Shown in pieces: positions 1 through 4,855 of a stretch of DNA of 5,098 nt. A program made the translations under genes and the position numbers. How positions within the stretch are numbered: the first letter of the stretch is position 1; each line of letters starts with the position of its first letter. The stretch is from CAYLZO01 sp964387775 (lineage in GTDB: Bacteria > Chloroflexota > Anaerolineae > JAAYZQ01), in contig CAYLZO010000308.1 in NCBI GenBank assembly GCA_964387775.1, positions 1 through 5,098 of the forward strand. The letters are read 5' to 3'. The notes below the pieces were generated by a model. It was given only the letters and a program-made list of their open reading frames with translations, was not told where the DNA came from and did no database searches.

Positions 1-269
1 AAAGCATCGGCAAACTCGGCCGTGAGCAACGCGACGAGGGCCAGGCCATAGTGGGCAATCCGCCGCCCGACATAGTCCCACCAGCCGCCGGGGGTGAGCA
101 CATCGGTCAGGCCCAGGACCAGGGTCCACAGAGCGGTGACGACGAGCGTTACCTCCAGCAGCCGCTGCGCCCGGCTCCGCTCGAACCGATGACGGACCCC
201 CAGCAGCAGCAGCAGGCCGTAGCCCAGGACGACACTAACGTGCGCCGAAATCAGGATGACTTGCCACAT
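1..269 (-). CDS. Membrane protein, N-terminal fragment (runs off left edge)
   Basis: The frame is open from an ATG at 269 to the left edge, giving 89 complete codons. The product begins MWQVILISAH and is strongly hydrophobic. Predicted membrane segments lie at about residues 4-25 and 38-59, and a third begins near 72. A basic, arginine-rich loop (about 26-36, RHRFERSRAQR) between the first two suggests that this loop faces the cytoplasm. A WW pair follows a PGG turn at about 60-64. No catalytic motif is visible and I do not recognise the family. A multi-TM sensor or uncharacterised integral membrane protein is possible, but the fragment is too short to tell. The start is supported by a near-consensus extended -10 box only 9 nt upstream and by the divergent layout with the gene at 418. 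No Shine-Dalgarno sequence is seen, which fits a leaderless transcript. A plus-strand open frame across the same bases is a low-complexity shadow rich in P, Q and R. Confidence 0.72.
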   Translation of the reverse strand, partial: MWQVILISAHVSVVLGYGLLLLLGVRHRFERSRAQRLLEVTLVVTALWTLVLGLTDVLTPGGWWDYVGRRIAHYGLALVALLTAEFADA

Positions 270-278
270 AGCGCCACG

Positions 279-307
279 ATTATAGCACAACTTTTGCGAG
301 AGGAAAA
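279..307 (-). promoter_or_regulatory. Extended -10 promoter of the left membrane-protein gene, probably leaderless
   Basis: Read on the minus strand, TGC-TATAAT is a perfect -10 hexamer (284-279) with an extended TGn. The -35 region 17 bp upstream (307-302, TTTTCC) is poor, as is common for extended -10 promoters. Only 9 nt separate the hexamer from the ATG at 269, so transcription should begin within a few bases of the start codon. Confidence 0.6.
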
Positions 308-355
308 AAGAGCAAGAGGGCGGCACAACTCGCGAGCACCGCATCAGCACGTTCG

Positions 356-384
356 TTGACTTTCCCGAACCGGTGTGCTAGAAT
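356..384 (+). promoter_or_regulatory. Sigma70-type promoter of the 8-oxoguanine deaminase gene
   Basis: TTGACT (356-361) and TAGAAT (379-384) are separated by exactly 17 bp, and TGC before the -10 hexamer makes it an extended -10. This is one of the best promoter matches in the window. The predicted start near 391 gives a leader of about 27 nt that contains the ribosome binding site. No operator-like repeat is visible around it. Confidence 0.75.
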
Positions 385-406
385 GCCCCTGGTGAATCCC
401 TGAACA

Positions 407-412
407 AAGGAG
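407..412 (+). promoter_or_regulatory. Ribosome binding site of the deaminase gene
   Basis: AAGGAG lies 5 nt before the ATG at 418. It fixes that start and contrasts with the SD-less starts at 269 and 2789. Confidence 0.8.
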
Positions 413-417
413 ACCCG

Positions 418-1809
418 ATGAGTACACTACTGGTCAAGAACGCCACGCTTCTCGCGACGATGGACGACCGCCGCCGTCGCATCTCTGACGGCGGCCTCTA
501 CGTCGAGGACAACGTCATCCGCCGGGTGGGACCCAGCGCCGAGCTGCCGCCCACCGCCGACCGCGTCCTCGACGCCGACGGCATGGTCGTGCTGCCCGGC
601 CTGGTCAACACCCATCACCACCTCTATCAGAGCCTGACCCGCGCCCTGCCTGCCGCCCAGGACGCCGAGCTGTTCGGCTGGCTGACGACCCTCTACCCCA
701 TCTGGGCCGGGCTGACGGGCGAGGCGGTATACGTCAGCGCCCTGGTCGCGCTGAGCGAGCTGGTGCTCTCCGGCTGCACGACGGCCGCGGACCACCTCTA
801 CCTCTACCCCAACGACACCGCCAAGGAAGCGGTACTCCGCAGCCGCATCGACGACGAGATCCGCGCCGCCCGGGAGCTGGGTGTGCGCTTTCACCCCAGC
901 CGGGGCAGCATGTCGCTGGGCAAGTCGAAAGGCGGGCTGCCGCCCGACTCGGTGGTCGAGGACGAGGATGACATCCTGGCCGACTGCGCCCGCGTCGTCG
1001 AGCAATACCACGACCCGGCGCCCTACTCGATGTGCCGCATCGTCATCGCCCCTTGCTCGCCCTTTTCGGTGACGCCCGACCTGATGCGCGCCTCGGCCCG
1101 GTTCGCCCGCGAGCGGGGCCTGTCGCTCCACACCCACGTGGCCGAGACGCTGGACGAGGAAGCGTTTTGCCTCCGCGAGTTCGGCGTGCGCCCCGCCGAG
1201 CTGATGCGCCAGCTTGACTGGGTGGGGCCGGATGCCTGGTGGGCGCACTGCGTCCACCTCAACGACGACGAAATCCGGCTGATGGCCGACACCGGCACGG
1301 GCGTGGCCCACTGCCCCACCTCCAACATGCGGCTGGGGTCGGGCATTGCGCCCATCCGGGCCATGGTCGACGCCGGGGTCAAGGTCGGGCTGGCCGTGGA
1401 TGGCAGCGCCAGCAACGACAGCGGCCACCTGCTGGCCGAGGCCCGCCAGGCGATGCTGCTCCAGCGGGTGGGGCGTGGGGCGTCGGCCCTCAGCGCCGAG
1501 GAGGCGCTCTGGATCGGCACGCGGGGCGGGGCCGCCGTCCTGGGCCGCGAGGACGTGGGCGCGCTGGCGCCGGGTCTGGCCGCCGATTTCATCGGCGTGC
1601 GGCTCGACCGGCTGGCCTTTGCCGGCGCCCAGGCCGACCCGCTGGCGGCGCTGGTCTTTTGCGCCCCGCCGGCGGTGGACCTGTCGGTCATCGACGGGGA
1701 GGTGGTCGTGCAGGACGGCGAGTTGCTGCCGATGGACCTGGCGCCCGTGATCGCGCGGCACAACGAGTTGGCGAGGGAGTTGCTGGCGCGGGCGAAACGT
1801 GATGCGTGA
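418..1809 (+). CDS. 8-oxoguanine deaminase (amidohydrolase superfamily)
   Basis: The product is a 463-residue cytoplasmic metal-dependent hydrolase of the amidohydrolase superfamily (TrzN/AtzA/SAH-deaminase branch). Seen: an N-terminal beta-sandwich strand region (1-60); the PGLVNTHHH motif with metal ligands H66 and H68; HTHVAE at 238-243, giving metal ligand H240 and general acid/base E243; AHCVHL at 276-281 (H277); and VDGSASNDSGHL at 327-338 with metal ligand D328. A C-terminal sandwich strand region (about 378-440, with GLAADFIGV) closes the fold. From memory, the D328 block followed by LAEARQAMLLQRV resembles the 8-oxoguanine deaminase group (EC 3.5.4.32), which converts 8-oxoguanine to urate and ammonia. 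The length matches the family. The alternatives are a hydroxyatrazine-type or other N-heterocycle deaminase or chlorohydrolase; the superfamily is certain, the substrate is not. It is transcribed alone from its own promoter. The long antisense frame across it is a GC-skew shadow. Confidence 0.85.
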   Translation: MSTLLVKNATLLATMDDRRRRISDGGLYVEDNVIRRVGPSAELPPTADRVLDADGMVVLPGLVNTHHHLYQSLTRALPAAQDAELFGWLTTLYPIWAGLTGEAVYVSALVALSELVLSGCTTAADHLYLYPNDTAKEAVLRSRIDDEIRAARELGVRFHPSRGSMSLGKSKGGLPPDSVVEDEDDILADCARVVEQYHDPAPYSMCRIVIAPCSPFSVTPDLMRASARFARERGLSLHTHVAETLDEEAFCLREFGVRPAELMRQLDWVGPDAWWAHCVHLNDDEIRLMADTGTGVAHCPTSNMRLGSGIAPIRAMVDAGVKVGLAVDGSASNDSGHLLAEARQAMLLQRVGRGASALSAEEALWIGTRGGAAVLGREDVGALAPGLAADFIGVRLDRLAFAGAQADPLAALVFCAPPAVDLSVIDGEVVVQDGELLPMDLAPVIARHNELARELLARAKRDA

Positions 1810-1818
1810 TGCGTGAGG
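1798..1818 (+). repeat. 7-bp tandem repeat, about three copies, across the deaminase stop
   Basis: CGTGATG occurs at 1798-1804 and 1805-1811, followed by the variant CGTGAGG at 1812-1818. The TGA stop of the upstream gene lies inside the second copy. A unit gained or lost upstream of the stop would change only the last residues (KRDA). It may be a trace of replication slippage. Confidence 0.6.
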
Positions 1819-1838
1819 GCTAACCCGCCAATCCTATT

Positions 1839-1848
1839 CGAGCGACTG
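1839..1848 (+). repeat. Left copy of 10-bp direct repeat flanking the MITE-like element
   Basis: CGAGCGACTG here is identical to 1959-1968. Each copy abuts an end of the inverted-repeat element exactly, as expected for a target-site duplication. Confidence 0.75.
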
Positions 1849-1958
1849 TATCTTCTCAATAAACTGGGGCAAATCGTTCGTAGTAGGCGCTTCAGCGCCG
1901 GAAAAGCGCACTGAAGTGCGCACTACGAACAAGCCCGCCCCAAGTTATTGAGAAGATA
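1849..1958. mobile_element. 110-bp MITE-like element with terminal inverted repeats
   Basis: The ends are inverted repeats. TATCTTCTCAATAA (1849-1862) is perfectly mirrored by 1945-1958, and the match extends to 22 bp (1849-1870 against 1937-1958) with two mismatches. A 10-bp direct repeat (1839-1848 and 1959-1968) abuts both ends, the signature of a target-site duplication. The element has no coding capacity, so it would depend on a transposase elsewhere. A 10-bp duplication would fit IS4-like or IS1-like enzymes among others, but I cannot assign a family. It sits between two convergent genes, and its strong stem-loop could also act as a transcription barrier, although I see no U-tract. Its right end encodes the last residues and the stop of the hepT remnant. 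A second palindrome lies inside it. Confidence 0.72.
1876..1930. repeat. Nested imperfect palindrome (REP-like) inside the MITE-like element
   Basis: GTTCGTAGT at 1876-1884 is mirrored by ACTACGAAC at 1922-1930. The arms continue inward with a few mismatches to about 24 bp. Each arm is also a hairpin by itself: GGCGC-TTCA-GCGCC at 1886-1899, and GCGCACT-GA-AGTGCGC at 1906-1921. The strand can therefore fold as one long stem or as two small stem-loops, as in REP/BIME elements. No gene product is encoded. Confidence 0.75.
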
Positions 1959-2220
1959 CGAGCGACTGCAGAAAATCGTAAATACAAGCCCGGAATCGGT
2001 CGAAATCTGACAGGTTGTTCTGCAGAGTTTCATAGAGGATGTCTGCGTCCACCTCCCAGTACAGGTGGACCAGGCGATTTCTCATCCTGACCATTCGATG
2101 TGCAGTCAGTTCAAAGTCGGACTCGATGATCTCATGCTCACGCAGCACCGTGAAACTATCGGCGTAGGACTCGGGCGCTCGGAAGCCGCGGCGGACGATG
2201 ATGTGATGGGCGACGTCAAT
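1945..2220 (-). pseudogene. hepT: HepT-like HEPN toxin, N-terminally truncated remnant
   Basis: HepT is the RNase toxin of the type VII MntA/HepT system; it cleaves RNA and is silenced when MntA adds AMP to a tyrosine. Recognisable HepT sequence starts at about 2220 (IDVAHHIIVRRGF, then APESYADSF) and ends at TAA 1947-1945, about 91 codons against the usual 130-145. The catalytic motif RNRLVHLY (codons 2082-2059) is intact and matches RX4HXY, including the tyrosine that MntA modifies. The first 45-50 residues, which form the first HEPN helices, are absent: in this frame the bases just upstream encode mntA, and a stop occurs at 2274-2272. No ATG, GTG or TTG exists between that stop and a GTG at 2148, which would give only 67 residues. 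An ATT at 2220, preceded by SD-like AAGGAGAAGGGG, is the only other conceivable start. The last codons (VSSQ and stop) come largely from the inserted repeat. Probably an inactive remnant of a 5' deletion. Confidence 0.72.
1959..1968 (+). repeat. Right copy of 10-bp direct repeat flanking the MITE-like element
   Basis: CGAGCGACTG, identical to 1839-1848. This copy encodes residues QSL near the C-terminus of the hepT remnant. It is therefore the original target sequence within the hepT coding end. Confidence 0.75.
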
Positions 2221-2680
2221 AGAGCCCCTTCTCCTTGAGATCGGCTTCCAGGCGGCCGAAATATGCCCCGCTCATCAGAGCCAGAACCGGCTGAAAGTCG
2301 AAATAACGCTTGCGAGTGGACACTTCGTACTCGACACGAAAGTCTTCATCTGTGCTATAGACAAGCACGCCCCTGGTGAGGACCTGCCCCTGGACCCTGA
2401 GCGGCGCGTCGTCGAGGCTGCGCACGTCGGCGTTCCGGATGCCACAGTCCCGCTCCAACTCCGCGGCGATATCGAGCTCCATCATAAAGCGATCGTAGGC
2501 ATCGAGCGGGCAGTCGGGGGCGAGGACCAGTGCAATGTCCACGTCGCTAAAGAGCGTGGTGTAGCCCTCCACCGTCGAGCCGTAGACATAGGCCAGCACC
2601 ACCGGGCGCCCCTGGAGAATTCCAGGCAAACAGGCACGCAGCTTTTCGAGGACATTTGGACCTGACGCTTTTTCGCTCAT
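2216..2680 (-). CDS. mntA: MntA-like minimal nucleotidyltransferase antitoxin
   Basis: A 154-residue cytoplasmic protein of the MNT (DNA polymerase beta-like) nucleotidyltransferase superfamily. In the type VII system MntA uses ATP to AMPylate HepT on a tyrosine beside its active site and so neutralises it. Seen: YGSTVEGYTTLFSDVD at 33-48, an exact GSX10DXD motif (G34, S35, D46, D48), and a likely third metal ligand at D85 in NADVRSL. The length is normal and no internal stop is present. I chose ATG 2680 rather than GTG 2683 because GGGAGGT (2694-2688) lies 7 nt before the ATG but only 4 nt before the GTG. It has its own promoter, divergent from the cytidylyltransferase gene. Its TGA directly abuts the surviving part of hepT, so the antitoxin looks intact while its partner is truncated. 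It may be a leftover, or it may modify another HEPN protein in the cell. Confidence 0.88.
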   Translation of the reverse strand: MSEKASGPNVLEKLRACLPGILQGRPVVLAYVYGSTVEGYTTLFSDVDIALVLAPDCPLDAYDRFMMELDIAAELERDCGIRNADVRSLDDAPLRVQGQVLTRGVLVYSTDEDFRVEYEVSTRKRYFDFQPVLALMSGAYFGRLEADLKEKGLY

Positions 2681-2687
2681 CACCGGG

Positions 2688-2694
2688 ACCTCCC
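2688..2694 (-). promoter_or_regulatory. Ribosome binding site of mntA
   Basis: On the minus strand GGGAGGT lies 7 nt from the ATG at 2680. This decides the start in favour of ATG 2680 over GTG 2683. Confidence 0.7.
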
Positions 2695-2701
2695 ACCGGC
2701 T

Positions 2702-2730
2702 ATTCTAGCATGCTCCCCCCAATCTGGCAA
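2702..2730 (-). promoter_or_regulatory. Sigma70-type promoter of mntA
   Basis: On the minus strand TTGCCA (2730-2725) and TAGAAT (2707-2702) are 17 bp apart, with TGC before the -10 hexamer. The 9-mer TGCTAGAAT is identical to that of the deaminase promoter. The predicted start near 2695 gives a leader of about 15 nt that is mostly ribosome binding site. Confidence 0.7.
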
Positions 2731-2741
2731 GCCCACGCCGC

Positions 2742-2760
2742 CGCAGACGTTTTGTCTGCG
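2742..2760. repeat. Perfect 7-bp palindrome between mntA and mocA
   Basis: CGCAGAC (2742-2748) and GTCTGCG (2754-2760) flank the 5-nt loop GTTTT. It lies upstream of the mntA promoter, and its right arm overlaps the predicted -35 of the mocA promoter. It could be an operator, a REP-type unit or a hairpin with no function; nothing in the sequence decides between these. Confidence 0.5.
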
Positions 2761-2780
2761 CGCTGGTTTCGTGATACAAT
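2752..2780 (+). promoter_or_regulatory. Extended -10 promoter of mocA, probably leaderless
   Basis: TTGTCT (2752-2757) and TACAAT (2775-2780) are 17 bp apart, with TGA before the -10 hexamer. Only 8 nt lie between the hexamer and the ATG at 2789, so the transcript should begin at or within a few bases of the start codon. There is no Shine-Dalgarno sequence. Confidence 0.6.
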
Positions 2781-2788
2781 GGGCGCCT

Positions 2789-3400
2789 ATGACTTCCAGA
2801 ACCAGGGACTCAGCACCAATCGCCGCCGTCGTCCTGGCCGCCGGCAGCGCGTCGCGGATGGGCACGCTAAAACAACTGCTGCCCGTCGGCGGGCAGCCGA
2901 TGGTCCGCCGCGTGACCGAAGCCGCCTGCGCGGCCGGGCTGGCCCAGGTGGTCGTCGTGGTCGGCGCCCAGGCGGAGGCGGTGACGGCGGAGCTGGCCGG
3001 CCTGCCCGTGGACGTCGTCGTCAACGACGCCTGGGCCGAGGGCCTGAGCACCTCGCTGCGGGCCGGGCTGGACGCCCTGCGGCCCGAGGTCCAGGCCGCC
3101 CTCGTCGTCCTGGCCGACCAGCCGGCGCTGACGCCCGAGCTGCTGCGAATCCTGGCGGACCGCTATCGGGCCACGGGCGCGCCCCTCGTCGTGCCCTTCT
3201 ACGAGGGCCGGCGCGGCAACCCGGTGCTCGTCGCCCGCCGCCTCTTTCCCGAGTGGCGGGCGGTGGAGGGCGACCGGGGCGGGCGGGCGCTGCTGGCTCG
3301 CTATCAAGACGAGATGGAGCGGGTCGACGTGGACGACCCGGCCGTGGTCCGCGACGTGGACACCCGGGCGGATTACGAAGAGATGCGAGACGCCACGTGA
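2789..3400 (+). CDS. mocA: MocA-like molybdenum cofactor cytidylyltransferase (NTP transferase)
   Basis: A 203-residue cytoplasmic nucleotidyltransferase of the MobA/MocA Rossmann-like family. MocA joins CTP to molybdopterin (EC 2.7.7.76) to make the cytosine dinucleotide cofactor used by xanthine dehydrogenase, aldehyde oxidase and CO dehydrogenase families. Seen: the nucleotide-binding loop LAAGSASRMG (16-25) with K28 and QLLP; GLSTSLRAGL (85-94), typical of this branch; VLADQP (107-112) with the likely Mg-binding D110; the EGRRGNPVL segment (139-147); and a C-terminal DVDTRADY (189-196) of the usual DIDTPEDY type. The length is normal. I chose ATG 2789 over an in-frame GTG at 2771 because the GTG lies upstream of and partly within the extended -10 element and would not be transcribed. 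It overlaps the downstream transporter gene by 4 nt. Paralogues acting on other substrates share these motifs, so the substrate is inferred. Confidence 0.8.
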   Translation: MTSRTRDSAPIAAVVLAAGSASRMGTLKQLLPVGGQPMVRRVTEAACAAGLAQVVVVVGAQAEAVTAELAGLPVDVVVNDAWAEGLSTSLRAGLDALRPEVQAALVVLADQPALTPELLRILADRYRATGAPLVVPFYEGRRGNPVLVARRLFPEWRAVEGDRGGRALLARYQDEMERVDVDDPAVVRDVDTRADYEEMRDAT

Positions 3401-4788
3401 CCGGCGAAATCACCGCCGACCAGGCGGCCAGCCGGCGCGCCGCCCTCGTCGCCGCCATCCTGGCCTCGTTTCTCACGCCGTTCATGGACTCGGCGGCCAA
3501 CGTCGCTCTGCCCACCATCGGCCGCGAGCTGGCCATGGACGCCGTGTCGCTGAGCTGGATCCGCACCGCCTACCTGCTGGCCGCGGCCATGTTCCTGGTG
3601 CCCTTTGGCAAGATCGCCGACATCCACGGCCGGAAGCGGATCTTTACCTACGGCACGAGCATCTTTACCTTCGCCGCGCTGCTCATCGGGCTCTCGACGT
3701 CGGGGCCGATGCTCCTCGCCGTGCGCGTGGGGCAGGGCCTGGGCAGCGCCATGATTTTCGGCACCGGCGTGGCCATCCTCACCTCGGTCTTTCGGCCGGA
3801 GGAGCGGGGGCGGGTGCTGGGGCTCAACGTCGCCGCCGTCTATCTGGGGCTCTCGCTGGGGCCGTCCATCGGCGGCTTTTTGACGGGCTCGCTCGGCTGG
3901 CGGAGCATCTTTTTTCTCACCGTGCTGCTGGGCCTGGTGGCCATCGGCTTTGTCGTCTGGCGGCTGGAGGGCGAGTGGGCCGAGGCCCGGGGCGAGCGCT
4001 TTGACCTGCCCGGCTCGGCCATCTATGCCCTGAGCCTGGTGGCGCTGATGTACGGCTTTACGCGGCTGCCCGACCTGCTCGGCGCGGGGCTCATCGTCCT
4101 GGGGCTGGCGGGCCTGGCCGGATTTATCGCCTGGGAGCTGCGGGCCGAGTTCCCCGTGCTCAACGTCCAGCTTTTGGCCGGCAACCGGCCCTTTGCCTTT
4201 TCCAACCTGGCGGCGCTGATCAATTACGGCGCCACGTCGGCCGTAGCCTTTTTGTTGAGCCTCTACCTGCAATACACCAAGGCGCTGACGCCCCAGCAGG
4301 CTGGCCTGGTGCTCATCGCCCAGCCCGTGGTGCAGGCGGCCTTTTCGCCGCTGGCCGGCCGCCTCTCCGACCGGGTCGAGCCGCGCATCGTGGCCTCCAT
4401 CGGCATGGGGTTCACGGCCCTGGGACTGGCCCTGCTGATTTTTATCAGCCCCACGACGCCGCTGTGGGCCATCGTCGGGCGGCTCGTGCTGCTCGGCTTT
4501 GGCTTTGCCCTCTTTTCGTCGCCCAACATGAACGCCATTATGGGCGCCGTCCGGCGGCGCTTTTACGGCGTGGCCTCGGGCATGCTGGGCACCATGCGCC
4601 TCATCGGCCAGATGCTGAGCCAGGGCATCGCCACACTGCTCTTTGCCCTCTACATCGGGCGCGTCGAGATCACGCCCGCGCTCTACCCGCAGTTCCTGAG
4701 CAGCGCCAAGACGGCGTTTGTCATCTTTGCTGTCTTGTGCGTGGCCGGCATCTTTGCCTCGCTGGCGCGGGGGGATATTCGAGATTAG
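3397..4788 (+). CDS. MFS transporter, DHA2 (EmrB/QacA, 14-TM drug:H+ antiporter) family
   Basis: A 463-residue inner-membrane transporter of the major facilitator superfamily, probably an H+-driven exporter. Seen: a first membrane segment (about 15-33) ending in TPFMDSAANVALPTIG, typical of the DHA2 family; motif A GKIADIHGRKRIF (71-83) between TM2 and TM3; motif C-like GLSLGPSIGGFLTG (151-164) in TM5; a second-half motif A relic GRLSDRVEPR (321-330); and hydrophobic segments throughout that fit 14 helices. The length is normal. The start is GTG 3397, which shares GTGA with the stop of mocA and so is probably translationally coupled. The first in-frame ATG (3484) would cut the first helix, and the open frame upstream of 3397 is a shadow of mocA. 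The substrate cannot be predicted from sequence. The pairing with mocA does not by itself indicate molybdate transport, which normally uses ABC systems. No terminator is seen after it. Confidence 0.87.
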   Translation: MTGEITADQAASRRAALVAAILASFLTPFMDSAANVALPTIGRELAMDAVSLSWIRTAYLLAAAMFLVPFGKIADIHGRKRIFTYGTSIFTFAALLIGLSTSGPMLLAVRVGQGLGSAMIFGTGVAILTSVFRPEERGRVLGLNVAAVYLGLSLGPSIGGFLTGSLGWRSIFFLTVLLGLVAIGFVVWRLEGEWAEARGERFDLPGSAIYALSLVALMYGFTRLPDLLGAGLIVLGLAGLAGFIAWELRAEFPVLNVQLLAGNRPFAFSNLAALINYGATSAVAFLLSLYLQYTKALTPQQAGLVLIAQPVVQAAFSPLAGRLSDRVEPRIVASIGMGFTALGLALLIFISPTTPLWAIVGRLVLLGFGFALFSSPNMNAIMGAVRRRFYGVASGMLGTMRLIGQMLSQGIATLLFALYIGRVEITPALYPQFLSSAKTAFVIFAVLCVAGIFASLARGDIRD

Positions 4789-4855
4789 ATATTGGATATT
4801 GGGGGTTGAATCTAATGGAAATTGAGGAAAAAAGGTTAATATCTAATATCCAATA
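4784..4855. repeat. AT-rich patch with two overlapping, crossed inverted repeats
   Basis: ATTAGATATT (4784-4793) is mirrored by AATATCTAAT (4838-4847), and TATTGGATATT (4790-4800) by AATATCCAATA (4845-4855). All are perfect. The order is A, B, A', B', so the two stems cannot nest; they are alternatives or would form a pseudoknot. The units share a GATATT core, as if built from a short repeat. The patch starts inside the transporter stop (TAG 4786-4788) and ends inside the coding start of the next gene, and its base composition differs sharply from the GC-rich flanks. Confidence 0.75.

Noticed and set aside
51..359. 102-codon plus-strand frame at the left end
   Set aside because: It lies opposite the membrane-protein fragment, is low-complexity (P, Q, R), and runs through the divergent promoter region.
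427..1761. 444-codon antisense open frame across the deaminase gene
   Set aside because: It is rich in R, Q, G and H with no recognisable motif, and lies opposite a gene with complete active-site motifs. Long antisense frames are expected at this GC content.
1876..1930. Classical intrinsic terminator for the convergent genes
   Set aside because: The stems are strong, but neither side has a run of T expected of an intrinsic terminator. Repeat-element features explain it better.
1839..1968. CRISPR repeat-spacer unit
   Set aside because: There are only two short direct-repeat copies flanking an inverted-repeat element, with no array or cas gene.
1945..2148. A 67-residue gene starting at GTG 2148 as a complete small protein
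   Set aside because: HepT-like sequence continues in frame upstream of the GTG to about 2220, so this GTG is an internal valine of a larger, truncated gene.
2656..3396. 247-codon N-terminal extension of the MFS transporter frame
   Set aside because: It is an out-of-frame shadow of mocA rich in R, G and P; the GTG at 3397 overlapping the mocA stop is the natural start.
3373..4272. 299-codon antisense frame across the MFS gene
   Set aside because: Low-complexity Q, G, R and H composition opposite a clear transmembrane protein.
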